Assembly (NCBI GenBank): GCA_963626085.1
Contig: CAVFVJ010000025.1
Span: forward strand, 1 to 34,621
Length of the DNA stretch: 34,621 nucleotides
From: Colivivens sp963626085
Lineage (GTDB): Bacteria; Bacteroidota; Bacteroidia; Bacteroidales; Bacteroidaceae
Direction: 5' to 3'
This document shows, piece after piece, positions 1-7,680 of the stretch. The position numbers were made by a program, and so were the translations under genes. The notes below the pieces were generated by a model that searched no databases, was not told the DNA's origin, and saw nothing but the letters and a program-made list of their open reading frames with translations. Position 1 is the first letter of the stretch. Every line of letters starts with the position of its first letter.

Positions 1-14
1 ATTGTTTTTCTCAT
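1..14 (-). CDS. Possible 5' end of a gene leaving the left edge
   Basis: On the minus strand an ATG at 14-12 opens a frame reading M-R-K-T before the window ends; a Met-Arg-Lys start is typical of a signal peptide. A Bacteroidetes-type promoter lies upstream at 95-127, which would give a leader of roughly 75 nt. Only four codons are visible, so the product cannot be named. The stretch 15-234 between this start and rlmH has no other credible gene. Confidence 0.35.
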
Positions 15-94
15 AAGCTTTCAATTAAATGATTAATATTGTTAATGTTCAAGTTTTATGCGTGTTTTGATGATTCAACTAGCACTTATCGTTT

Positions 95-127
95 CAAAGG
101 TAGAGTTTTTGTTCGAGTTAGTACAAT
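95..127 (-). promoter_or_regulatory. Bacteroidetes-type promoter for the gene leaving the left edge
   Basis: On the minus strand the -7 box TACCTTTG matches TAnnTTTG exactly (102-95). A -33-like ATTG lies at 127-124, with a 21-nt spacer. It points towards the left edge, downstream of rlmH, so the next gene probably has its own transcript. Confidence 0.5.
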
Positions 128-234
128 TATTTAAGGTAAAACTTTTCGAAAGGCGTGATTTTCGTTTTTTTTCAGTCGTTACAGACCTGTTAAAACCATG
201 TTTGCAAACTCAAGTTGGCAATCTAGTTGCGATA

Positions 235-708
235 TTATTCGTGGTGGTACTGTTCCCCTCTGATGATGGTAAAGGCACGGTAGAGTTGCTCCACAAACAC
301 CATGCGCACCATCTGGTGGGAGAGCGTCATCTTGGACAGCGACAGCTTCTCGTCCGCCCTCTTGTAGATCTCTGGCGAGAACCCGTAAGGTCCACCAATG
401 ACGAACACCAGTCGCTTGCCCACCGTCTGTTGTTTCCTTCCGACCCATTCCGCCAGTTCCACACTCCTCAGTTCCTTACCGTGCTCGTCGAGCAGCACCA
501 CATGGTCGCTGTCCTGCAGTTGTTTCAGCAGGAGTTCACCCTCCATCCGTTTCTGCATCTCCTGAGACAGAGCCTTGGTGTTCTTCAGTTCGGGTATGGT
601 CACAATGTCGAATGGACAGTAGTGTCCGACCCTTGCCGCATAGTCGCCGATGATAGTTTGAAACTCACGGTTCACTGTCTTGCCCACCTGTAGGAGAGTT
701 ATTTTCAT
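235..708 (-). CDS. rlmH: 23S rRNA (pseudouridine-1915-N3) methyltransferase RlmH
   Basis: The 157-residue protein matches the SPOUT-class RlmH family in full length. RlmH uses S-adenosylmethionine to methylate pseudouridine 1915 in helix 69 of 23S rRNA on the assembled 70S ribosome. Family hallmarks are visible: the N-terminal MKITLLQVGK strand, the central VVLLDEHGK segment, the FVIGGPYGF glycine loop of the SAM-binding trefoil knot, and the C-terminal LSLSKMTLSHQMVR and EQLYRAFTIIRGEQYHH block that ends the protein. It starts 22 nt downstream of the relA stop on the same strand, so the two are probably co-transcribed. Nothing unusual is seen. Confidence 0.97.
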   Translation of the reverse strand: MKITLLQVGKTVNREFQTIIGDYAARVGHYCPFDIVTIPELKNTKALSQEMQKRMEGELLLKQLQDSDHVVLLDEHGKELRSVELAEWVGRKQQTVGKRLVFVIGGPYGFSPEIYKRADEKLSLSKMTLSHQMVRMVFVEQLYRAFTIIRGEQYHHE

Positions 709-730
709 CTTGTAGCCTGGTCTTGTTAGA

Positions 731-2935
731 TTACCTCGTTACGTTCTTCACACCCTTGACCGCCTTTATCTTTTTTATCAGTTGGTTGAGTCGGCTGTTA
801 CTATCAATCATGATGGTGAGGTTGCCAGTGAACAGCCCATCCTCCGACGACTTGATGTCGATTCCCCTCAGCACGATGTTCTGTTCCTTGGCAATGATAC
901 TCGTAATGTTGTTGACGATACCCACGTCGTCGTTGCCTATGATGTGAAGCGTGACGACAAACTGTCCGCCTCCCTTCTCAGCCCAGTTCACCTCAATGGA
1001 GCGGTAGCCTATCTTCTCAAGCAGTTTTATGCAGTTGGGACAGTTCCTGCGGTGGATGGTGATTCCCCGGCTGACGGTCACGAACCCCACGATATCGTCC
1101 CCATAGATTGGGCTACAACACTTGGCGAGATTATAAGCCACACCTTTTATATTATCACCGATGAGTAGCACGTCCTTGCCAGTCTTTGCAGTCTGTTCGC
1201 TCGCAGAGTCGAACCTGTAGTTCGCTGCGCTTATGACCTCCGCCGTCGGCAACTCGTTGTTCGCCCGCTTCTGTTCCTCGATGTAAGCCTCGATGACCTT
1301 GTCCGTCCCGATGACCTCCTCAGCCACGGCACGGTAGAACTCCGTCACGTTCTTGTAGCCGAGGTGTTTCACCGCTTTCATCATTACAGGCTCATCGTAC
1401 TCAATCTTCCTGTTCTTGAACTTGCGCTCCAGGGTTTCCTTTGCAAAGGCAGCAGTGTGCAGTTCCTGCTCGTTGAGACTCTGTCGAATCTTACTCTTCG
1501 CCTTCGACGTGATGGCGTAGTTGAGCCAGTCGCGCTTTGGAGTCTGGTTGGGATTGGTGAGAATCTCCACCTGGTCGCCCGTCTTCAGTTTCGCCCTCAC
1601 CGGAGTATTTCTGCCGTTGACCTTACCACCGCAGCAGTGGAGACCTACATTGGTATGTATCATGAAAGCAAAGTCGAGCACCGTAGCCCCTTCAGGCAAC
1701 TTGAACAAGTCGCCCTTAGGAGTAAACACAAACACCTCATCGCTGTAGAGGTCCACCTTGAACTGGTCGACCAACTGCTCGTCGGAGGTCTGAGTCTCCA
1801 GTGCGCTCCTTATGTCCTTGAGCCAGTCCTCCAGTTTCGCCCCGCTGTCCTTCACGCCCTTATACCTCCAGTGGGCAGCCAGTCCGTGTTCAGCAATGTC
1901 GTCCATCCGCTCCGTGCGAATCTGAATCTCCACCCACTTGCCCTCAGGTCCCATGACCGTGGTGTGCAGACTCTCGTAGCCATTGCTCTTAGGTACGCTC
2001 AACCAGTCACGCAGACGCTTCGGGTTAGGGCGGTACATATCGGTCACGATACTGTACACCTGCCAGCAGTCCTGCTTCTCCCTCTCCTGTGGCGAGTCGA
2101 GAATGATACGTATGGCAAAGAGGTCGTAGATGCCCTCGAACGCACACTTCTGTTTCTTCATCTTCTGCCAGATGGAGTGGATGCTCTTCGTGCGCCCCTT
2201 GATGTGGAATGTCAGTCCAGCCTCCTTCAGTTTGGTTTCAATCGGTGCGATGAACTTCCCGATATACTCGTCGCGCGACTTCTTGGTGGCGTTAAGTTTC
2301 TCCTTAATCATATAGAACGTGTCGGTCTCAAGATACTTGAGTGACAAGTCCTCCAGTTCCGACTTGATGAGGTAGAGACCCAGTTTGTGTGCCAAAGGAG
2401 CATAGAGATAACTCGCCTCCTTCGCCACCTTTTGCCGTTCTTCCTCGGAGCCGCGCTCCTTTATCTGCCGCATGAGGTTCACACGGTCGGCTATAATGAT
2501 GAAGATGACCCTCATGTCCTCGGCGAACGACAGCAGCAAGTCGCGGAAGTTCTCTGTCTCCACACTCGGGCTCTTAGCATACAGCTCGTTCACCTTCAGT
2601 AGTCCGTGCACTATGCGCTCCACGTCCTCACCGAAGAGTTTGCCCACCTCGTCCTCAGACACTGCACCGTACTTCACGTACTCGTGTAGCAGAACACTGA
2701 GGATGATGGCGCGGCTTGCCCCAATCTCTTCAATGGTGATGAGAGCCGTCTGCAGGTTGAACAGCACAGGATTGAGTCCGAACACCCGCTCCAGTTCGGT
2801 GGTTTCCGACTTGATGTCGCCCTTGTTCTGTACAATCCTGTTTATCTTGTCCTGGTCTTCACCACTGATGATGTCAGCGGTGAGGCTCTGTACCTTGTGC
2901 AAGGTCTGAAGAATCTTTTCCGTGTCCTCGTTCAT
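731..2935 (-). CDS. relA: RelA/SpoT-family (p)ppGpp synthetase, RelA-like
   Basis: The 734-residue protein has the long RSH architecture: an HD-type region (about 45-195), a synthetase domain (about 245-360, with GRTKSIHSIW, YDLFAIRI, KSNGYESLHT and EIQIRTERMDDIAEHG), a TGS domain (about 400-460), a Cys-rich segment with KCCSPI and NCPNC (about 610-645), and a C-terminal ACT domain. It makes (p)ppGpp from ATP and GTP or GDP on starved ribosomes. The hydrolase site looks dead: the first metal His is missing near residues 58-65, the HD pair is His84-Glu85 with YVKY in place of the usual acidic pair, and only Asp150 of the ADR segment is kept. That pattern resembles monofunctional RelA rather than bifunctional Rel or SpoT. 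Bacteroidales usually carry a second RSH gene that could supply hydrolysis. It leads a transcript continuing into rlmH. Confidence 0.93.
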   Translation of the reverse strand: MNEDTEKILQTLHKVQSLTADIISGEDQDKINRIVQNKGDIKSETTELERVFGLNPVLFNLQTALITIEEIGASRAIILSVLLHEYVKYGAVSEDEVGKLFGEDVERIVHGLLKVNELYAKSPSVETENFRDLLLSFAEDMRVIFIIIADRVNLMRQIKERGSEEERQKVAKEASYLYAPLAHKLGLYLIKSELEDLSLKYLETDTFYMIKEKLNATKKSRDEYIGKFIAPIETKLKEAGLTFHIKGRTKSIHSIWQKMKKQKCAFEGIYDLFAIRIILDSPQEREKQDCWQVYSIVTDMYRPNPKRLRDWLSVPKSNGYESLHTTVMGPEGKWVEIQIRTERMDDIAEHGLAAHWRYKGVKDSGAKLEDWLKDIRSALETQTSDEQLVDQFKVDLYSDEVFVFTPKGDLFKLPEGATVLDFAFMIHTNVGLHCCGGKVNGRNTPVRAKLKTGDQVEILTNPNQTPKRDWLNYAITSKAKSKIRQSLNEQELHTAAFAKETLERKFKNRKIEYDEPVMMKAVKHLGYKNVTEFYRAVAEEVIGTDKVIEAYIEEQKRANNELPTAEVISAANYRFDSASEQTAKTGKDVLLIGDNIKGVAYNLAKCCSPIYGDDIVGFVTVSRGITIHRRNCPNCIKLLEKIGYRSIEVNWAEKGGGQFVVTLHIIGNDDVGIVNNITSIIAKEQNIVLRGIDIKSSEDGLFTGNLTIMIDSNSRLNQLIKKIKAVKGVKNVTR

Positions 2936-2967
2936 AATGCGTTCTCTACTTCAATTCAACCGTACTG

Positions 2968-2975
2968 CAAAATTA
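2968..2975 (-). promoter_or_regulatory. -7 box for relA
   Basis: TAATTTTG on the minus strand matches TAnnTTTG and lies 33 nt upstream of the relA start codon. No convincing -33 TTG is seen at the expected distance. Confidence 0.4.
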
Positions 2976-3086
2976 GCGAATATAATTGAATGCGCACTTC
3001 GTTTTTAAAGAATCTTCCATTAAATTGTGGGTCAGTTAGAGAAATATTTTTCCCCAACTGTAGAAAATAATTTTCCTAACTAATGA

Positions 3087-3148
3087 TAGTAGGTGCAGTG
3101 TCCCACTGCACAGAGATTATTATGTGACGTGGGACACGTCACCTACTA
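3087..3148. repeat. Double-hairpin palindromic repeat, copy 1
   Basis: There are two 25-nt arms, 3087-3111 and 3124-3148, separated by 12 AT-rich nt. Each arm contains its own hairpin: GTGCAGTG-tcc-CACTGCAC on the left and GTGACGTG-gga-CACGTCAC on the right. The outer TAGTAG and CTACTA ends also pair, giving a three-way-junction shape. A second copy is at 30664-30721. The arrangement of two inverted REP-like units resembles a BIME, but I do not know a named family for it. Confidence 0.85.
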
Positions 3149-3159
3149 TATAAAATAAG

Positions 3160-3225
3160 GTGTACAAGGAGGACGATGACGGTACACGTGACGGCATTGC
3201 GCAACTCGCTGCACAAAAAAAATAA
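3160..3225 (+). pseudogene. Short coding-like scrap or 21-codon ORF
   Basis: An open frame starting with GTG reads VYKEDDDGTRDG and ends LAAQKK, then TAA. Its codon use and GC content resemble neighbouring genes and differ from the AT-rich DNA around it. An in-frame TAA (3151-3153) lies three codons upstream, right after the double-hairpin repeat. It is either the C-terminal remnant of a lost gene cut by the repeat or a chance ORF. No start signal or homology is visible. Confidence 0.25.
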
Positions 3226-3235
3226 CCACCAAACC

Positions 3236-3266
3236 ATTGAGCGTAAAAATATTTTCCCTAACTTTG
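3236..3266 (+). promoter_or_regulatory. Promoter of the DUF4301-purT unit
   Basis: A -33-like ATTG (3236-3239), a 19-nt spacer and TAACTTTG (3259-3266) fit the Bacteroidetes consensus. It lies about 25 nt upstream of the DUF4301 start, implying a short leader. Confidence 0.65.
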
Positions 3267-3291
3267 TTGCGGAATAACTACGTACTTAAAA

Positions 3292-4821
3292 ATGCAATAT
3301 ATGCTTACACAACAAGACAAGGAGTTGCTTGCAAAGAAACACATCTCCGAAGAAACTCTAAACAGACAACTTGAACAGTTCAAGACAGGATTCCCTTACC
3401 TTCGCCTTGCAGGTGCTGCTTCGCCCGAAAAGGGAGTGATTGTGACTGACGACAGTCAGCAGGATCAGTATCTCAGTGCATGGCAGGACTACCTAAAAGG
3501 TAGCCATACAGTACTGAAGTTCGTGCCTGCCTCGGGTGCAGCCTCACGTATGTTCAAGAACCTCTTCGAGTTTCTTGACGGTGACTCTGATGCGCCCGAC
3601 ACCGACTTCATGAAGATTTTCTTTGCCCACATCAGTAGCTTTGCCTTCTACGACGCGCTGAACGACGCGTGTGTGGTCAACGAGGGTAAGACAGTGGAAG
3701 ACCTTATCGATGAGGGTGACTACAAGGCAGTTGTGGCTTGCCTGCTCAATGACGGTGGACTGAACTACGGTAAGTTGCCTAAAGGACTGCTGCAGTTCCA
3801 TGCCTATACCGACTCCGTACGCACACCTCTGGAGGAACACCTTGTGGAAGGTGCACTCTATGCAGCCGGCAAGGACGGTAACGTGAACGTACATTTCACT
3901 GTGAGTCCCGAGCACCGCAAGTTGTTCGAGGAACTGGTGGAAGCCAAGAAAGGAGAGTACGAGAAACAGTTCGGAGTGAAGTACAACATCAGTTTCTCAG
4001 AACAGAAGTCAAGCACAGACACCGTAGCTGCCACACCCGACAATGAACCGTTCCGTGACGAAGACGGTACGATAGTGTTCCGTCCGGGCGGTCATGGTGC
4101 GTTGATTGAGAACCTCAACGACCTCGATGCGGACATCATCTTCATCAAGAACATCGACAACGTAGTGCCCGACAAACTGAAAGACCCGACTGTCAAGTTC
4201 AAGAAAATCATAGCCGGAGTGCTCGTGTCGCTCCAAAAGGAGGCATTCGAATATATCGAACTTCTCGACAGTGGCAGGTACACCCACCAGCAACTGGAGT
4301 TGATCATACGGTTCCTGCGCGACAAACTCAACAACTACAATCCTGAACTGAAATACCTTGAAGACACGGAACTCGCCATCTACCTGCGCAAGAAACTCAA
4401 CCGTCCGATGCGTGTGTGCGGAATGGTGAAGAACGTGGGCGAACCAGGTGGAGGACCGTTCCTTGCCTACAATCAAGACGGTACCATTTCACTGCAGATA
4501 CTTGAAAGCTCACAGATAGACAAGAACAACGAGGAGTACGTGAAGATGTTCAACAGTGGGACACACTTCAACCCAGTAGACCTCGTCTGTGGGGTGAAGG
4601 ACTACCAAGGCAACCACTTCGACCTGACCAAGTACGTGGACAGGCAGACCGGTTTCATCTCGTCGAAGAGCAAGAACGGCAAGGAACTGAAGGCACTGGA
4701 ACTGCCGGGACTGTGGAACGGTGCGATGAGCGACTGGAACACAGTGTTTGTGGAAGTGCCGCTTGAGACGTTCAATCCAGTGAAGACCGTGAACGATTTG
4801 CTCCGTGAGCAACACCAATAA
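3292..4821 (+). CDS. DUF4301 family protein, nucleotidyltransferase-like
   Basis: This 509-residue cytosolic protein (no signal peptide or membrane helix) belongs by overall sequence to the uncharacterised DUF4301 family of Bacteroidetes. Some motifs recall the GT-A fold of UDP-sugar pyrophosphorylases: an N-terminal glycine/arginine loop PASGAASRM (79-87), a Lys-Gly segment LPKGLLQFHAY (about 162-172), GGHGAL (266-271) and DIIFIKNIDN (281-290), the last two resembling the GHG and V-x-N-x-DN motifs of that superfamily. The role is therefore inferred to be nucleotidyl transfer on a sugar phosphate, but no substrate can be named. A second in-frame ATG at 3301 is an alternative start. It is followed closely by purT and shares its promoter. 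Confidence 0.85.
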   Translation: MQYMLTQQDKELLAKKHISEETLNRQLEQFKTGFPYLRLAGAASPEKGVIVTDDSQQDQYLSAWQDYLKGSHTVLKFVPASGAASRMFKNLFEFLDGDSDAPDTDFMKIFFAHISSFAFYDALNDACVVNEGKTVEDLIDEGDYKAVVACLLNDGGLNYGKLPKGLLQFHAYTDSVRTPLEEHLVEGALYAAGKDGNVNVHFTVSPEHRKLFEELVEAKKGEYEKQFGVKYNISFSEQKSSTDTVAATPDNEPFRDEDGTIVFRPGGHGALIENLNDLDADIIFIKNIDNVVPDKLKDPTVKFKKIIAGVLVSLQKEAFEYIELLDSGRYTHQQLELIIRFLRDKLNNYNPELKYLEDTELAIYLRKKLNRPMRVCGMVKNVGEPGGGPFLAYNQDGTISLQILESSQIDKNNEEYVKMFNSGTHFNPVDLVCGVKDYQGNHFDLTKYVDRQTGFISSKSKNGKELKALELPGLWNGAMSDWNTVFVEVPLETFNPVKTVNDLLREQHQ

Positions 4822-4837
4822 ACCAACGATACCAGAG

Positions 4838-6010
4838 ATGAAAAAGATAATGCTTTTGGGTTCGGGAGAACTCGGTAAGGAATTCGTAATCGCGTGCAAG
4901 AGGAAAGGACAGTACGTCATAGCCTGTGACGCATACGAGCATGCCCCTGCCATGCAAGTGGCAGACGAGTGTGAGGTGTTCCACATGCTCGACGGCGATG
5001 CACTGATGAAAGCTGTGGAGAAGCACCATCCCGACATCATCGTCCCGGAGATAGAGGCGATACGTACGGAGAAACTGTACGATTGCGAAAAGATGGGCAT
5101 ACAGGTAGTGCCGTCGGCAAGGGCGGTGAACTACACCATGAACCGTAAGGCGATACGTGAACTGGCACACACTGAACTCGGGCTGAAGACAGCCAACTAT
5201 AAGTATGCCAAGACTTTCGAGGAGTTTACTCAAGCAGCTGACGAGATAGGGTATCCGTTCATCGTGAAACCACTGATGTCCTCTTCGGGACACGGCCAGA
5301 GTAAAGTGGACAGTCCTGCTGAACTCCAAAAAGCATGGGACTGTGCAGCTAAGGGCGCACGCGGAGACATCAAGGAAGTCATAGTGGAACAGTTCATCAA
5401 GTTCGATTCGGAGATAACCCTCCTCACAGTGACACAGAAGAACGGTAAGACTCTGTTCTGTCCTCCTATAGGTCATGTGCAGAAGGGCGGTGACTACCGT
5501 GAGAGTTTCCAACCGGCAAAGATTTCGCCAGAACAACTCAAGACTGCGCAGGACATGGCTGCAAAGGTGACAGAGGCTCTTACAGGATGTGGAATTTGGG
5601 GTGTGGAGTTCTTCCTTTCCGACACCGAAGGTGTTTATTTCTCCGAACTCTCGCCACGTCCGCACGACACAGGTATGGTAACCCTCGCTGGAACACAGAA
5701 CCTCACTGAGTTCGAACTCCACTGCCGTGCCGTGCTTGGTCTGCCGATACCCGAGATAACACAGGAGAAGATAGGAGTAAGTGCCGTGATTCTCTCAGAC
5801 ATAGAGACCTGCCATCCCGACTACACAGGAATGGAAGAGGTGTGCGAGGCTACCAACACCTATCTGCGCATCTTCGGAAAACCAGTGGCTCATGTTGGCA
5901 GACGCATGGGAGTGGTCGTGTGCTACGATAACATAGGAAAACCGCTCGACGAACTTCGCGACAAGTGCAAGGCTCTTGCAGCTAAGGTGAGGGTCGTGGA
6001 ACGGGGATAA
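4838..6010 (+). CDS. purT: Formate-dependent phosphoribosylglycinamide formyltransferase 2 (PurT)
   Basis: This 390-residue ATP-grasp enzyme uses formate and ATP to formylate GAR in the third step of purine synthesis, bypassing folate-dependent PurN. It aligns along its whole length with E. coli PurT as I recall it: MLLGSGELGKE at the N terminus, APAMQVAD, LDGDAL, VPEIEAI, NRKAIRELA, YPFIVKPLMSSSGHGQ (the ATP-binding loop), EITLLTV, GDYRESFQP, FSELSPRPHDTGMVTL (metal ligands) and LRIFGKP near the end. I chose the ATG at 4838, which puts the first beta strand at the terminus as in E. coli. A GTG at 4805 would add 11 residues and overlap the DUF4301 stop by 17 nt. The 16-nt gap indicates translation from the same message. 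Confidence 0.96.
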   Translation: MKKIMLLGSGELGKEFVIACKRKGQYVIACDAYEHAPAMQVADECEVFHMLDGDALMKAVEKHHPDIIVPEIEAIRTEKLYDCEKMGIQVVPSARAVNYTMNRKAIRELAHTELGLKTANYKYAKTFEEFTQAADEIGYPFIVKPLMSSSGHGQSKVDSPAELQKAWDCAAKGARGDIKEVIVEQFIKFDSEITLLTVTQKNGKTLFCPPIGHVQKGGDYRESFQPAKISPEQLKTAQDMAAKVTEALTGCGIWGVEFFLSDTEGVYFSELSPRPHDTGMVTLAGTQNLTEFELHCRAVLGLPIPEITQEKIGVSAVILSDIETCHPDYTGMEEVCEATNTYLRIFGKPVAHVGRRMGVVVCYDNIGKPLDELRDKCKALAAKVRVVERG

Positions 6011-6030
6011 TAGCAATAAGACTTTTGTGT

Positions 6031-6065
6031 TAGCCCTTAGTCCGTGACGGATAAAGGGCTTTGTT
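6031..6065 (+). terminator. Probable intrinsic terminator after purT
   Basis: AGCCCTT (6032-6038) pairs with AAGGGCT (6054-6060), and an inner TCCG/CGGA pair stacks above it. The stem is followed by a short TTTGTT run. The U tract is weak, so partial read-through into dnaB is possible. Confidence 0.55.
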
Positions 6066-6082
6066 AAACTCCAAACGATACA

Positions 6083-7636
6083 ATGGCAACAACAAAGCGA
6101 TCTACAAAGAAAAAAAGCGATGAGGTGGTTATAGTGACCGACCTTGGAAGGCAACAGCCACAGGCAGTGGACTTCGAGAAGGTGGTTATCGGTGCTTGTC
6201 TGATTGAACAGGATGCCTTCGGACAGATAGCCGATTATCTGAAACCTGCCTCATTCTACGATACAAAACATAAACGGATATTCGAAGCGATACAGAGTCT
6301 GTCTGCGGAAAACAAGCCGATAGACATCCTCACGGTGACTGACCAGTTGCGCAAGAACGGCACACTTGAAGAGGCAGGGGGAGCGTTATATGTGGTTGAA
6401 CTGAGCAATAAGGTTGTATCGTCCGCACATATTGAGTACCACGCCAAAGTGATTGCCCAAAAGGCTTTGGCTCGTGAACTAATTACGTACGCAAGCAAAA
6501 TACAAGAAGGGGCGTTCGATGAAGGACAGGATATCGACGAGTTGATGCAGAAGGCAGAGGGTAGACTGTTCGAACTCTCGAGGACCAACATAAAGAAGGA
6601 CTTCACACAGATTGACCCTGTGCTCGTGGAGGCGTACAAGGGTATTGAGAAGGCATCTGCCAATACTGACGGTATCTCGGGAATCCCTTCAGGCTTCACC
6701 AAACTGGACGCAATGACCAACGGATGGCAACCGTCCGATCTTATCATCATAGCAGCCCGACCAGCCATGGGAAAGACCGCATTTGTGCTTTCAATGGCAA
6801 AGAACATTGCGATAGACAGCCGCATACCACTAGCCATGTTCTCACTTGAAATGTCAAACGTACAGTTGGTCAACCGTCTCATAGTCAATGTCTGCGAAAT
6901 TACTGGCGATAAGATACGAAGCGGAAAGCTCGCCCCCTATGAATGGCAACAGCTCGATGCAAAGATTGGTGAAATGTACGGTGCGCCTCTGTATATTGAT
7001 GACACTCCGTCATTGTCTGTCTTCGAACTGAGAACGAAAGCGAGGAGACTGGTGAGGGAGCATGACGTGAAACTCATCCTTATAGATTACCTGCAACTTA
7101 TGAATGCATCGGGAATGAGTTACAACAGTCGTCAGGAGGAGGTATCCACCATCTCCCGTTCACTCAAGGGACTGGCAAAGGAACTGAACATACCGATCAT
7201 CGCACTGTCGCAGTTGAACCGTGGTATAGAGACACGTATCGCAGGAGCGGACTCCGATGAGAAGAAGGACGCACACCGTCCGCAGTTGTCCGACCTCCGC
7301 GAGTCGGGTGCCATAGAGCAGGATGCCGACATGGTGTGCCTAATCCACCGCCCGGAGTACTACAAGATTATGAAGGATGCATACGGACATTCGTTGAAAG
7401 GAATAGCCGAGATTATCATCGCAAAGCACCGTAATGGTCAGGTGGGTGACGTGCGGTTGAGGTTCACGGGAGACTACGCTCGTTTCTCGAATGTGGAGGA
7501 TACGGACACGATGCCAGACGGAAATGTAATACAGTCGCGCATGAACAATGGTCCGCAACTGCCAAAGGACGACCCACTTGGGGCTGCATTGGAGAACGAC
7601 CCACTTGGGGCTTCTTTGGATGAGATTCCTTACTGA
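6083..7636 (+). CDS. dnaB: Replicative DNA helicase DnaB
   Basis: The 517-residue protein is the hexameric 5'-3' helicase that unwinds DNA at the replication fork. An N-terminal basic and Lys-rich leader (1-15) precedes the DnaB N domain (about 25-130, with EKVVIGACLIEQDAF). The RecA-like C domain begins with GISGIPSGFTKLD (about 197-209) and carries Walker A ARPAMGKTA (225-233), FSLEMS, the Walker B segment LILIDYLQLM, ALSQLNRGIE, and the arginine-finger region LSDLRESGAIEQDADMV. The C-terminal tail carries a nine-residue near-duplication, DDPLGAALE then NDPLGASLD. No intein is present. Confidence 0.97.
   Translation: MATTKRSTKKKSDEVVIVTDLGRQQPQAVDFEKVVIGACLIEQDAFGQIADYLKPASFYDTKHKRIFEAIQSLSAENKPIDILTVTDQLRKNGTLEEAGGALYVVELSNKVVSSAHIEYHAKVIAQKALARELITYASKIQEGAFDEGQDIDELMQKAEGRLFELSRTNIKKDFTQIDPVLVEAYKGIEKASANTDGISGIPSGFTKLDAMTNGWQPSDLIIIAARPAMGKTAFVLSMAKNIAIDSRIPLAMFSLEMSNVQLVNRLIVNVCEITGDKIRSGKLAPYEWQQLDAKIGEMYGAPLYIDDTPSLSVFELRTKARRLVREHDVKLILIDYLQLMNASGMSYNSRQEEVSTISRSLKGLAKELNIPIIALSQLNRGIETRIAGADSDEKKDAHRPQLSDLRESGAIEQDADMVCLIHRPEYYKIMKDAYGHSLKGIAEIIIAKHRNGQVGDVRLRFTGDYARFSNVEDTDTMPDGNVIQSRMNNGPQLPKDDPLGAALENDPLGASLDEIPY
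7570..7612 (+). repeat. 27-nt direct duplication at the 3' end of dnaB
   Basis: The 16-nt word CGACCCACTTGGGGCT occurs at 7570-7585 and again at 7597-7612, an exact 27-nt period that keeps the reading frame and duplicates nine residues of the helicase tail. Confidence 0.85.
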
Positions 7637-7680
7637 ACAATCCGGGATGAAGGAAGAAAGACTGACTGAGATGTGGCGCA

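Larger units (their letters stand above)
2936..3291. other. 356-nt divergent intergenic region between relA and the DUF4301 gene
   Basis: From left to right it holds the relA -7 box, an AT-rich stretch with two adjacent imperfect palindromes (about 3034-3080), the 62-nt double-hairpin repeat (3087-3148), a short coding-like scrap (3160-3225), and the DUF4301 promoter (3236-3266). Its composition changes from AT-rich to GC-richer and back, which suggests it is a patchwork of inserted or decayed pieces. Confidence 0.7.

Noticed and set aside
58..693. 211-codon plus-strand frame opposite rlmH
   Set aside because: It is antisense to a clear full-length rlmH and has no recognisable domain.
1364..2344. 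326-codon plus-strand frame inside relA
   Set aside because: It lies opposite the conserved synthetase and TGS domains; the composition is that of an antisense shadow.
4805..4837. GTG start for purT overlapping the upstream gene
   Set aside because: The ATG at 4838 gives the family's normal N terminus; the extra 11 residues have no family support, though they cannot be excluded.
4772..5722. 316-codon minus-strand frame opposite purT
   Set aside because: It overlaps the whole conserved ATP-grasp region and shows no protein family features.
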